Source: an uncultured Lachnospiraceae bacterium (lineage in GTDB: Bacteria; Bacillota; Clostridia; Lachnospirales; Lachnospiraceae). Taken from it: a stretch of 64,000 nt of DNA. This document shows, piece after piece, positions 15,587 to 22,360 of the stretch (position 1 is the stretch's first letter; the number at the start of each line of letters is the position of its first letter). Below the pieces are notes generated by a model. The model saw only the letters and a program-made list of their open reading frames with translations, searched no databases and had not been told where the DNA came from. Position numbers and translations under genes: made by a program. The stretch lies in the NCBI GenBank assembly GCA_947173495.1, contig CAMWFQ010000011.1, positions 1 through 64,000 on the forward strand. The letters run 5' to 3'.

Positions 15587-16987
15587 ATGAACAATCCAAA
15601 AGAGCTGTCCAGGGCAGCCTACGATTTTGAGGCAAAAATGCCTCTTTCCCAGGCAATACCTCTTGGCCTTCAGCATGTGCTGGCCATGTTTGTGGGAAAT
15701 CTCACACCGATACTTATCATTACAGGCGCCTGCGGTCTGAGCGGAGGAAGCGAATTCGCCGATCTTCAGATCAGTCTTCTGCAAAATGCCATGCTGATCG
15801 CAGGCATTGTCACGCTGGTTCAGTTATATGCCATTGGGCCGGTAGGAGGAAAGGTTCCTATCATTATGGGCACAAGCTCAGGATTCATCGGGGTATTTAA
15901 CAGTGTTGCCGCTACGATGGGCGGAGGGGTCCTGACGTATGGCGCTATGATGGGCGCGTCTGTAATCGGCGGTATCTTTGAAGGAATTCTGGGATTTTTC
16001 TTAAAGCCTCTGCGGAAATTTTTCCCGTCTGTGGTAACAGGTACCGTTGTACTCTCTATCGGTTTGTCTCTGATTTCGGTGGGGATCAATTCCTTCGGAG
16101 GCGGAGGCGGGGTCAATGATTTCGGTTCCGCGGAGAATCTTCTTCTGGCTCTTTTTGTTCTGATCGTGATACTGGCCCTGAAGCACGGGGTAAAAGGAAT
16201 CGCATCTTCTTCTTCCATCCTGATCGGCATCATTGCCGGTTATCTTGCGGCATTTATTATGGGGCTGGTCCTGCCGACCACAGGGGTGACAGCGGAAGGA
16301 GTGGAATATACAAAAGCCTGGGCGCTGAACTGGAATAAAGTGGCGGAAGCCGGTTGGTTCGCCATTCCCTCAATCATGCCGGTGAAAATAGTTTTTGATA
16401 TGCGTGCGATTCTGCCGGTAATGATTATGTTTATCGTGACGGCAGTGGAGACGGTGGGAGATATTTCAGGAGTGATGGAAGGCGGTATGGGAAGAGAAGC
16501 CACTGATAAGGAGCTTTCCGGCGGTGTGATCTGTGACGGAATCGGTTCCGCCTTTGCGGCAATCTTCGGCGTACTGCCCAATACTTCTTTCAGCCAGAAC
16601 GTAGGTCTGGTAGCAATGACAAAGGTGGTGAACCGCCTGGCTCTGGCAACGGGCGCGGTTTTCCTGATCCTGTGCGGTTTGATCCCCAAGCTGGGTGCGC
16701 TGGTGTCCATCATGCCCCAGGCAGTTCTGGGAGGAGCGGCGGTTATGATGTTTTCCTCTATCGTGGTCAGCGGCATACAGCTGATCATGAAAGGACCTAT
16801 GACACCCAGGAATCTTACCATTGTATCGGTGGCGCTGGGTGTGGGGTATGGCATGGGCGCCAATACAGGAATTCTGGCCAATATGCCTGAATTTGTCCGT
16901 CTGATCTTCGGTGGATCAGGTATTGTCCCCGCAGCAGTGGTGGCGATTCTTCTGAATATACTGCTCCCCAAAGACAAGGAGATCTGA
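15587..16987 (+). CDS. NCS2-family nucleobase permease (xanthine/uracil type)
   Basis: A 466-residue cation symporter with 12-14 predicted membrane segments. Family landmarks are GLQHVLAMFVGNLTP near the N-terminus, GTSSGFIG, and the second signature SFSQNVGLVAMTKVVNR, where the Asn and the acidic residues of helix 8 (TAVETVGD) bind the base. Together with the downstream xanthine-dehydrogenase-type genes this suggests purine uptake, most likely xanthine or urate. The start at 15587 follows a perfect AGGAGG; the earlier ATG at 15557 lies inside the operator palindrome. Confidence 0.9.
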   Translation: MNNPKELSRAAYDFEAKMPLSQAIPLGLQHVLAMFVGNLTPILIITGACGLSGGSEFADLQISLLQNAMLIAGIVTLVQLYAIGPVGGKVPIIMGTSSGFIGVFNSVAATMGGGVLTYGAMMGASVIGGIFEGILGFFLKPLRKFFPSVVTGTVVLSIGLSLISVGINSFGGGGGVNDFGSAENLLLALFVLIVILALKHGVKGIASSSSILIGIIAGYLAAFIMGLVLPTTGVTAEGVEYTKAWALNWNKVAEAGWFAIPSIMPVKIVFDMRAILPVMIMFIVTAVETVGDISGVMEGGMGREATDKELSGGVICDGIGSAFAAIFGVLPNTSFSQNVGLVAMTKVVNRLALATGAVFLILCGLIPKLGALVSIMPQAVLGGAAVMMFSSIVVSGIQLIMKGPMTPRNLTIVSVALGVGYGMGANTGILANMPEFVRLIFGGSGIVPAAVVAILLNILLPKDKEI

Positions 16988-17587
16988 AAGATCTGAGGGA
17001 GTGTCCACATCCCAAAGCTCGCTGGCATCCCGGGCAGGTACGAGAATGACCTGTCCGGGATATTTTTGTGCCAGAAAGGAGCCGCCCTTTCCTTCAGGGA
17101 GCGCCAGAAGCTCCGGAAAGTATTTCTCACCGAACAGGACAGGGCTCCCTGCCTGACCTTCAAAACTCAGCCGCAGGATATGGTCCGGAAACCGGGAAAA
17201 GCTGCGGAGCATGTCCTGAAGGCTTTCTGCCTGGAGAAGAGGCTGGTCTGCGGGGCAGAACAGGCAGCCGGAGAGCCGGGCGCTCTGCAGCAGCTTTGTC
17301 AGCCCCAGCCGCACGGTATCGTTCCGGCAGGGCTGATCATGGCATAGAACTTCGATGCCTTTTTGCCGGCACAGCGATGCTACGGCCTCATGCCTGGTAA
17401 CAACCAGCCTTTGGGCGAAGGGAATCGCCCGGGCCAGATCCAGGATGTAAGAAATTAAGGGCTTTCCCTGGAAATCGGAAAGCAGCTTATTTCCCCCGAA
17501 ACGTCTGCCCAGTCCCGAGGCCATGATGACACAGCCCACAGCCTGTGACGGCACTGTCTTATTTTGTCTCTGAGAAATATTTTTCAT
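16916..17587 (-). CDS. MocA-like molybdenum cofactor cytidylyltransferase (NTP transferase)
   Basis: A 223-residue nucleotidyltransferase. The N-terminus VIMASGLGRRFGGNKLL is the nucleotide-binding signature of the MobA/MocA group, and CPADQPLL supplies the metal-binding Asp. MocA transfers CMP to molybdopterin to make the cytosine dinucleotide cofactor used by enzymes such as xanthine dehydrogenase, which fits the hydroxylase genes nearby. The start at 17587 is preceded by CGGAGAA and lies within the end of the ModE-like gene (29-bp overlap). Its 3' end runs 72 bp into the permease gene on the other strand. Confidence 0.85.
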   Translation of the reverse strand: MKNISQRQNKTVPSQAVGCVIMASGLGRRFGGNKLLSDFQGKPLISYILDLARAIPFAQRLVVTRHEAVASLCRQKGIEVLCHDQPCRNDTVRLGLTKLLQSARLSGCLFCPADQPLLQAESLQDMLRSFSRFPDHILRLSFEGQAGSPVLFGEKYFPELLALPEGKGGSFLAQKYPGQVILVPARDASELWDVDTPSDLSDLLVFGEQYIQKNRHHCCGDNT

Positions 17588-17900
17588 AAATTCTCCGGTT
17601 TGCCTGGCAGCAGGCGTCACGGTAGGCTTCATATTGTGCAAGAAATTCCTTCCCGCGGAGAGTGAGGCGGCTCCCGCCGCCGCCTCTGCCGCCGATTATT
17701 TTTTCCGTTAATGGAAAATCAAGAGCCAGCTCCGCATGCTTTATGATAGAAAGGGCCTTTGTGTAGGCCATATTCATGCTGCCGGCAGCTTTACGCAGAG
17801 AACCCAGCTCCTCCACGGCGTGAAGCAGACGGCAGGGTCCCTCTCCGAAAAAGCGTTGATCGTTATCATCATACAAAAATACCCGGATAGCAGGTTTCAT
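17559..17900 (-). CDS. ModE-like winged-helix regulator (DNA-binding domain only)
   Basis: A 113-residue protein matching the N-terminal winged helix of ModE. The helix-turn-helix is around LGSLRKAAGSMNMAYTKAL and the wing is the hallmark GGRGGGGSRLT. E. coli ModE has two extra molybdate-binding domains of about 70 residues each; this protein has none, so how molybdate would be sensed is not clear. It is translationally coupled to the MocA-like gene and likely binds the CGTTAT-N12-ATAACG site at 12483-12506. Confidence 0.88.
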   Translation of the reverse strand: MKPAIRVFLYDDNDQRFFGEGPCRLLHAVEELGSLRKAAGSMNMAYTKALSIIKHAELALDFPLTEKIIGGRGGGGSRLTLRGKEFLAQYEAYRDACCQANRRIYEKYFSETK

Positions 17901-18001
17901 GGCGATTCTCCTGTTATGTTCTGTCCTGACTTTTTATCCATATAAAAGGAACCTATTCACAGAGTACTCAAAATGAATCAAAATAGCAACTGCTTTTTGA
18001 C

Positions 18002-18030
18002 TTGAATTGTCCCGCAAAAATTGTTACAGT
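18002..18030 (+). promoter_or_regulatory. Promoter of the MATE exporter gene
   Basis: TTGAAT at 18002-18007, a 17-bp spacer and TACAGT at 18025-18030, 60 bp before the start codon. It lies in the divergent region between the ModE-like gene and the exporter. Confidence 0.5.
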
Positions 18031-18089
18031 TAAATGGTAGAGGTGTTCCATACACAGATCGTGAAAAGAAAAGGGGCTGAGAAGCAAAG

Positions 18090-19469
18090 ATGGCAGAATT
18101 GACGCAGGAGGAAGTGCGCCGTCAGGCGCATTATGAAAAGATGACAGCAACGCCGGTACCGCAGCTTGTAGTGAAGCTGGCGGTTCCCACCATAGTCAGC
18201 ATGCTGGTATCAGCCCTTTATAATATGGCGGATACATTTTTTGTTTCTCAGCTGGGGACAAGCGCGGCGGGAGCGGTGGGGATCGTATTTTCTCTGATGG
18301 CGATCATTCAGGCGATCGGGTTTACGCTGGGTATGGGCGCGGGAACCATTGTGACGTTGCATCTGGGCGCCAAAGAGGAGGAAAAGGCCACATGCGCTGC
18401 CAGCACGGGATTTTTTCTGGCGATTTTTCTGGGAGTAGTGTTAGCAGCCGCAGGCTCTTTGTTTGTGGACCAGCTTATGAGGGCGCTTGGGTCAACAGAG
18501 ACCATTCTTCCTTATGCAAAGGCGTATGGACGATATATTTTACTGGCGGCGCCTGTTATGTGCGCCTCTTTTGTGATGAATAATATTTTCCGGTATGAGG
18601 GAAAGGCCATGCTGGGAATGATGGGGATCGGTACGGGAGGTATTTTGAATATCATCCTGGATCCCATTTTTATCTTTGGACTGAATCTGGGAACGGCGGG
18701 AGCCGCCATTGCAACTGCGCTCAGCCAGAGCGTCAGTTTTCTGATTCTGCTGAGCCTTTTTCTGAAAGGAAGAAGTAATGTGCGGCTGCGCATTTCATGC
18801 GTTTCCACGGATCCCGGCATGTACGGAAGTATTTTGTGGAAGGGACTTCCAACGCTGTGCAGACAGGGACTTGCCAGTATTGCCAGTGTGGCGCTGAATG
18901 TCAATGCCGCTGTATACGGGGATGCTGCGGTGGCGGCCATGAGTATTGTGGGCAGGATCATGTTCTTCATGTTTTCGGCCATGCTGGGATTCGGGCAGGG
19001 TTTTCAGCCGGTGGCAGGGTTTAACTATGGAGCCAGGAAATACCGCAGGGTTTACGAGGCGACCCGCTTCACAGCAATGACAGGGGTAGTGGTGATGGCG
19101 GTGTTTGGCGGAGCAATTTTTGCGCTTGCACCCCAGGTACTGAGACTGTTCAGGAAGGATGATGTGGAGGTGATCGCTCTGGGCGTCTATGCCCTGAGAG
19201 CGCAGTGTCTGATTATGCCATTGTTTGGCGTGACGACAACGGCGAATATGGCAATGCAGAGCACAGGGCATTCCGGCGGAGCCACTTTCCTTGCGCTGTG
19301 CAGACAGGGAATCTTCTTCCTGCCGCTGATCACGCTGTTGCCGGGAATTATGGGTGTGCAGGGGGTTCAGCTGGCACAGCCGCTTGCGGACGTCTGTACA
19401 CTGCTGGCCACCATACCGCTTTTGATTTACTTTTTGAGGAAGCTGAAAAAGATGGCTTGTTCAGAATGA
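18090..19469 (+). CDS. MATE-family multidrug/sodium antiporter
   Basis: A 459-residue membrane protein with 12 predicted helices in two related halves. The N-terminal LAVPTIVSMLVSALYNMADTFF and the mid-protein RQGLASIASVALNVNAA, GQGFQPVAGFNYGA are typical of the MATE/DinF family. It would export cationic compounds using a Na+ or H+ gradient. It sits between the ModE-like regulator and the Rpn-like gene; a link to purine or molybdenum metabolism cannot be read from the sequence. Confidence 0.9.
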   Translation: MAELTQEEVRRQAHYEKMTATPVPQLVVKLAVPTIVSMLVSALYNMADTFFVSQLGTSAAGAVGIVFSLMAIIQAIGFTLGMGAGTIVTLHLGAKEEEKATCAASTGFFLAIFLGVVLAAAGSLFVDQLMRALGSTETILPYAKAYGRYILLAAPVMCASFVMNNIFRYEGKAMLGMMGIGTGGILNIILDPIFIFGLNLGTAGAAIATALSQSVSFLILLSLFLKGRSNVRLRISCVSTDPGMYGSILWKGLPTLCRQGLASIASVALNVNAAVYGDAAVAAMSIVGRIMFFMFSAMLGFGQGFQPVAGFNYGARKYRRVYEATRFTAMTGVVVMAVFGGAIFALAPQVLRLFRKDDVEVIALGVYALRAQCLIMPLFGVTTTANMAMQSTGHSGGATFLALCRQGIFFLPLITLLPGIMGVQGVQLAQPLADVCTLLATIPLLIYFLRKLKKMACSE

Positions 19470-19485
19470 CAGATTATGTTATAGT
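19457..19485 (+). promoter_or_regulatory. Promoter of the Rpn-like gene
   Basis: TTGTTC at 19457-19462, a 17-bp spacer and TATAGT at 19480-19485. It overlaps the last codons of the MATE gene and gives a leader of about 180 nt. Confidence 0.5.
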
Positions 19486-19577
19486 AAACATGTTATCAAA
19501 ATTACATGCAGCGCGTCGTTTCGTCTCTGGAGCTCTGTCATATGCGCTGTAATCTTCGGATTTTTAAATCCGGTCCG

Positions 19578-19634
19578 GCTTTTCGCCATCAATTCAAACA
19601 ATGTGATGTAAGTACGCGCAGGCAGGCGAAAAGC
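19578..19634 (+). promoter_or_regulatory. Structured leader upstream of the Rpn-like gene
   Basis: A perfect 10-bp inverted repeat, GCTTTTCGCC (19578-19587) and its complement (19625-19634), encloses a 37-nt loop. A second small hairpin, CCTGTC/GACAGG, follows just before the GGAGGAAGAGG ribosome binding site. The leader could fold so as to influence translation. Confidence 0.45.
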
Positions 19635-19672
19635 ATTTCTCCTGTCGGCAGCAAAGACAGGAGGAAGAGGAA

Positions 19673-20800
19673 ATGAGCAATAACAAATCAAAAAGCAGCA
19701 GGCACAGCAGAGATATCAGCAGCAAGACCGTCTTCAGGAATCCGGTTTTATGCGCTCAGTTTATCAGGGACAATATAAATGTTCCAATCTTAAAAAATGT
19801 ACGTCCGGAAGATATTGAAGACGTATCGGAGAGGTACCTTCCCTATCTGGGGACAGAATTTGAGTCGGATACGGTGAAGAGGATACATCTTTATGACCGG
19901 GAAAAGGAGCAGGAAAACGAGCCGGTGTTTCTTGTATCGTTAGTGGAGCATAAGAGCCTGGTGGATTATGATGTCGCGATGCAGCTTTTAAGGTACATGA
20001 TGTGCATCTGGACAGAATATCGTAAGGAAATGGAAGTGGTCAGGGAAGGGATCACCCGGCGGAAGAGCTTCCGCTATCCGGTGATTATTCCCATTGTGTA
20101 CTATGAAGGCAGAGGAAGATGGACGGCGGATATCCAGTTAAAGGACCGTATTTCCAGAGGAGATATGTTTGAAAAGTGGATTCCGGATTTCTGCTACGAA
20201 GTAATCAGAATACATGATTACAGCAATAAAGAGCTGCTTGAGCGCGGGAATGAGATGTCCCTTATTATGCTTCTCAATAAGATCCAGAATGAATCGGATC
20301 TTGAGGAATTCAAGCAGATTTCGGGGCAGGATGTAGACCGCATTGTACAGGGCAGTCCCGGCAGTGTCGTGGAGATTCTGGCAGCAGTGGCGGAAAGTCT
20401 GTGCAGAAAACTGGGGGCAACTGATGCGGAAACAAAGCAGTGCGTGCGTAAGGTAAGGGGGCGCGAAATGGGCTATTTGTTTGAAAATATGGAAAAGATG
20501 AATATACAGGAAGAGAGGAAGAAAACAGCAGAAGCCAGAAAAGAATTAGAAGAGATGCGGATGAAATTAGAGGAGACACAGGAAAAACTGGAAAAGGCGC
20601 AAAAGGAAACAGGAGAAGCGCAGGAAAAACTGGAAAAGGCGCAAAGAAAAACAGACGAAGCAGAGGAAAAGGGAATCCGAATGCTTATCGAGAGCTTTCA
20701 GGAAATGGGAATTTCAAAAGAAGATACTGTATCCAGGCTGGCAGACAAGGTTGAACCAGGTATCAGGATCAGGGAACTGGTTGACCGGTACTGGAGATGA
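19673..20800 (+). CDS. Rpn-family (PD-(D/E)XK nuclease / transposase-31 type) protein
   Basis: A 375-residue protein of the recombination-promoting nuclease group. The N-terminal domain shows VLCAQFIRDNI, YLPYLGTEFESD and LVSLVEHKSLVDYDVAMQL, with Glu92-x-Lys94 as the nuclease core. From about residue 275 it turns into a Lys/Glu-rich coiled coil with a 14-residue repeat, then ends in a short Rpn-like tail (MGISKEDTVSRLADK). Members are linked to DNA cleavage, and often to mobile or variable loci. No mobile element boundary is visible here, and no role in the surrounding molybdoenzyme genes is implied. Confidence 0.85.
   Translation: MSNNKSKSSRHSRDISSKTVFRNPVLCAQFIRDNINVPILKNVRPEDIEDVSERYLPYLGTEFESDTVKRIHLYDREKEQENEPVFLVSLVEHKSLVDYDVAMQLLRYMMCIWTEYRKEMEVVREGITRRKSFRYPVIIPIVYYEGRGRWTADIQLKDRISRGDMFEKWIPDFCYEVIRIHDYSNKELLERGNEMSLIMLLNKIQNESDLEEFKQISGQDVDRIVQGSPGSVVEILAAVAESLCRKLGATDAETKQCVRKVRGREMGYLFENMEKMNIQEERKKTAEARKELEEMRMKLEETQEKLEKAQKETGEAQEKLEKAQRKTDEAEEKGIRMLIESFQEMGISKEDTVSRLADKVEPGIRIRELVDRYWR
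20579..20662 (+). repeat. 42-bp tandem repeat inside the Rpn-like gene
   Basis: The motif CAGGAAAAACTGGAAAAGGC starts at 20579 and again at 20621, a 42-bp period (14 residues) in the coiled-coil part. Copy number could vary without changing the frame. Confidence 0.75.
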
Positions 20801-20812
20801 TGAAAGCATTTG

Positions 20813-20841
20813 TTGAACTTCCATTTCCTGTATGCTACACT
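20813..20841 (+). promoter_or_regulatory. Promoter of the hydroxylase operon
   Basis: TTGAAC at 20813-20818, a 17-bp spacer and TACACT at 20836-20841, 45 bp before the GTG start of the FAD subunit. Confidence 0.6.
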
Positions 20842-20885
20842 TAAAAACAGAGACGACCAAATTCCTCAAAAGGAGGTATCCGCCG

Positions 20886-21764
20886 GTGATAACCATCAGA
20901 AATTACATAAAAGCAACAAGTCTTGAACAGGCCTGGCAGCTGAATCAGCAGCGCGGCAGCAGGATTGTCGGCGGTATGCTCTGGCTCAAAATGGGAACAG
21001 GCAATGTGCAGACAGCCATCGATTTGTCAGACCTTTCGCTGGACAGAATAGAAGAAACAGAAGAAGAGTTCAGGATCGGATGCATGGTAAGTCTGCGGCA
21101 GCTGGAACAGCATCCGGGGCTGGCAGTGTATACGGGAGGAGCCATGAAGGAGGCACTGCGGCATATTGTGGGGGTGCAGTTCCGCAATCTGGCCACAGTG
21201 GGAGGCAGCATTTTCGGCAGATACGGTTTTTCCGATGTACTTACCATGTTTCTGGTCATGGACAGTTATGTGGAGCTGTATGCAGGGGGAATTGTTCCTT
21301 TGAGAGAGTTCTCCCAAAGAGGATATGACAGAGATGTGCTGGTGCGTATGATCGTGAAGAAAGAGCCTGCCCGATTCGTCTACAGCAGTGTGCGTAATGC
21401 CCGGACAGACTTCCCTGTGCTTACCTGCGGGGCAGCATGTCTGGAAAACCAGGAGACAGCATACCCGGAAGATCAGGAGGGTGCATGTCTGGAAAATCAG
21501 AATGCTGTATGCCTGACAGGCCGGTACCGCTTCTCCATAGGAGCCCGCCCGGGCAAAGCGATTTTGACAGAGGATCAGGAGCGGATTCTGACAGGGGAGG
21601 TCACGGAGGAGAAAGCAGCAGCATTTGGCAGATTTGCAGCCGGCAGAGTGCCCACCGGCTCTAACCTGCGGGGAAGCGCGGAATACAGGAGTCATCTGGT
21701 GGAGGTGCTCTGTACAAGAGCGGCAATCAAATTGGGAGGGCAGCAAAATGCTGATCAATATTAA
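20886..21764 (+). CDS. xdhB: Xanthine-dehydrogenase-family FAD-binding subunit
   Basis: A 292-residue FAD subunit of a molybdenum hydroxylase. It shows RIVGGMLWLKMG (flavin pyrophosphate-binding loop), VGVQFRNLATVGGSIFGRYGFSD (second FAD motif) and a C-terminal CO-dehydrogenase-flavoprotein-like tail. It would pass electrons from the iron-sulfur subunit to NAD or another acceptor. The GTG at 20886 has AGGAGGT at 20871-20877; an ATG at 20832 has no site and overlaps the promoter. Odd point: residues about 184-210 are an inserted 8-residue repeat. The symbol is by family; the substrate may not be xanthine. Confidence 0.85.
   Translation: MITIRNYIKATSLEQAWQLNQQRGSRIVGGMLWLKMGTGNVQTAIDLSDLSLDRIEETEEEFRIGCMVSLRQLEQHPGLAVYTGGAMKEALRHIVGVQFRNLATVGGSIFGRYGFSDVLTMFLVMDSYVELYAGGIVPLREFSQRGYDRDVLVRMIVKKEPARFVYSSVRNARTDFPVLTCGAACLENQETAYPEDQEGACLENQNAVCLTGRYRFSIGARPGKAILTEDQERILTGEVTEEKAAAFGRFAAGRVPTGSNLRGSAEYRSHLVEVLCTRAAIKLGGQQNADQY
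21435..21512 (+). repeat. 24-bp tandem repeat inside the FAD-subunit gene
   Basis: Units start at 21435, 21459 and 21483 with a partial fourth at 21507. They encode ACLENQET, AYPEDQEG, ACLENQNA and then VCLTG. They sit in a loop between the two halves of the C-terminal domain and keep the frame. Confidence 0.75.
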
Positions 21765-22227
21765 TTTAAATGGAAAGAATGTCCGCTCTGAAGCAGATCC
21801 GGATCTTCTCCTGATCGACTGGGTAAGAGCACAGGGGTGTTATAGTGTCAAACGGGGATGCGAGACTTCAAATTGCGGGCTGTGTACCGTGTTTCTGGAG
21901 GATAAGCCGGTGCTGTCCTGTTCAGTGCTGGCAGTCCGGGCAGATGGAAAGAGAGTCGTTACGCTGGAAGGGATTCAGGAGGAAGGGGCGGAGTTCGGCG
22001 CATTTATAGCCGACCAGGGAGCGGAGCAGTGCGGATTCTGTAATCCCGGTTTGGTCATGAATGCACTGGCATTGTTCCGGGAAAATCCGAACCCCTCGGA
22101 AGAAGAGATCCGGGAATATCTGGCGGGAAATCTGTGCCGGTGTTCCGGATACGAGGGGCAGATGCGGGGCATCCGGGCTTATCTGGAATGGAAATATGGA
22201 AAAAGTCACATGGAAAATGAGGGATAA
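21748..22227 (+). CDS. xdhC: Xanthine-dehydrogenase-family 2Fe-2S subunit
   Basis: A 159-residue iron-sulfur subunit. The plant-type ferredoxin cluster ligands are Cys38, Cys43, Cys46 and Cys58, and the second cluster ligands are Cys95, Cys98, Cys130 and Cys132 (CGFCNPG and CRCSGY). It carries electrons from the molybdenum centre to FAD. Start ATG 21748 has GGGAGGG at 21734-21740 and overlaps the FAD-subunit gene by 17 bp. All eight cysteines are present, so the protein looks functional. It is followed by a dispersed repeat and then the molybdenum subunit. Confidence 0.92.
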   Translation: MLININLNGKNVRSEADPDLLLIDWVRAQGCYSVKRGCETSNCGLCTVFLEDKPVLSCSVLAVRADGKRVVTLEGIQEEGAEFGAFIADQGAEQCGFCNPGLVMNALALFRENPNPSEEEIREYLAGNLCRCSGYEGQMRGIRAYLEWKYGKSHMENEG

Positions 22228-22230
22228 GAG

Positions 22231-22353
22231 TGAAAGATTTTTCAAATCTTTCCTCTGCAAGTTTGTGTCTGCGCTGCATCCACAAACTTGTTAATCCATT
22301 TTATGGATTTAGCCATATCATGGCTTTGCGCAACAAAGCGGCGCAGAAATGGG
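22231..22353 (+). repeat. Intercistronic repeat element, copy A
   Basis: It fills the gap between the 2Fe-2S and molybdenum-subunit genes, starting 4 bp after the stop codon and ending at the ribosome binding site of the next gene. It consists of successive hairpins: AAAGATTT/AAATCTTT, CAAGTTTGTG/CACAAACTTG, AGCCAT/ATGGCT and GCTTTG/CAAAGC, ending GCGCAGAAATGGGG. A related copy with the same order is at 59412-59518. Confidence 0.85.
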
Positions 22354-22360
22354 GATGAGC

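Noticed and set aside
19673..20800. A transposon centred on the Rpn-like (transposase-31) gene
   Set aside because: No terminal inverted repeats or target duplications were found around it; members of this family often occur as single genes.
20801..20885. A molybdenum-cofactor riboswitch before the hydroxylase operon
   Set aside because: Only about 85 bp separate the genes and they hold a simple promoter; no room for the aptamer.
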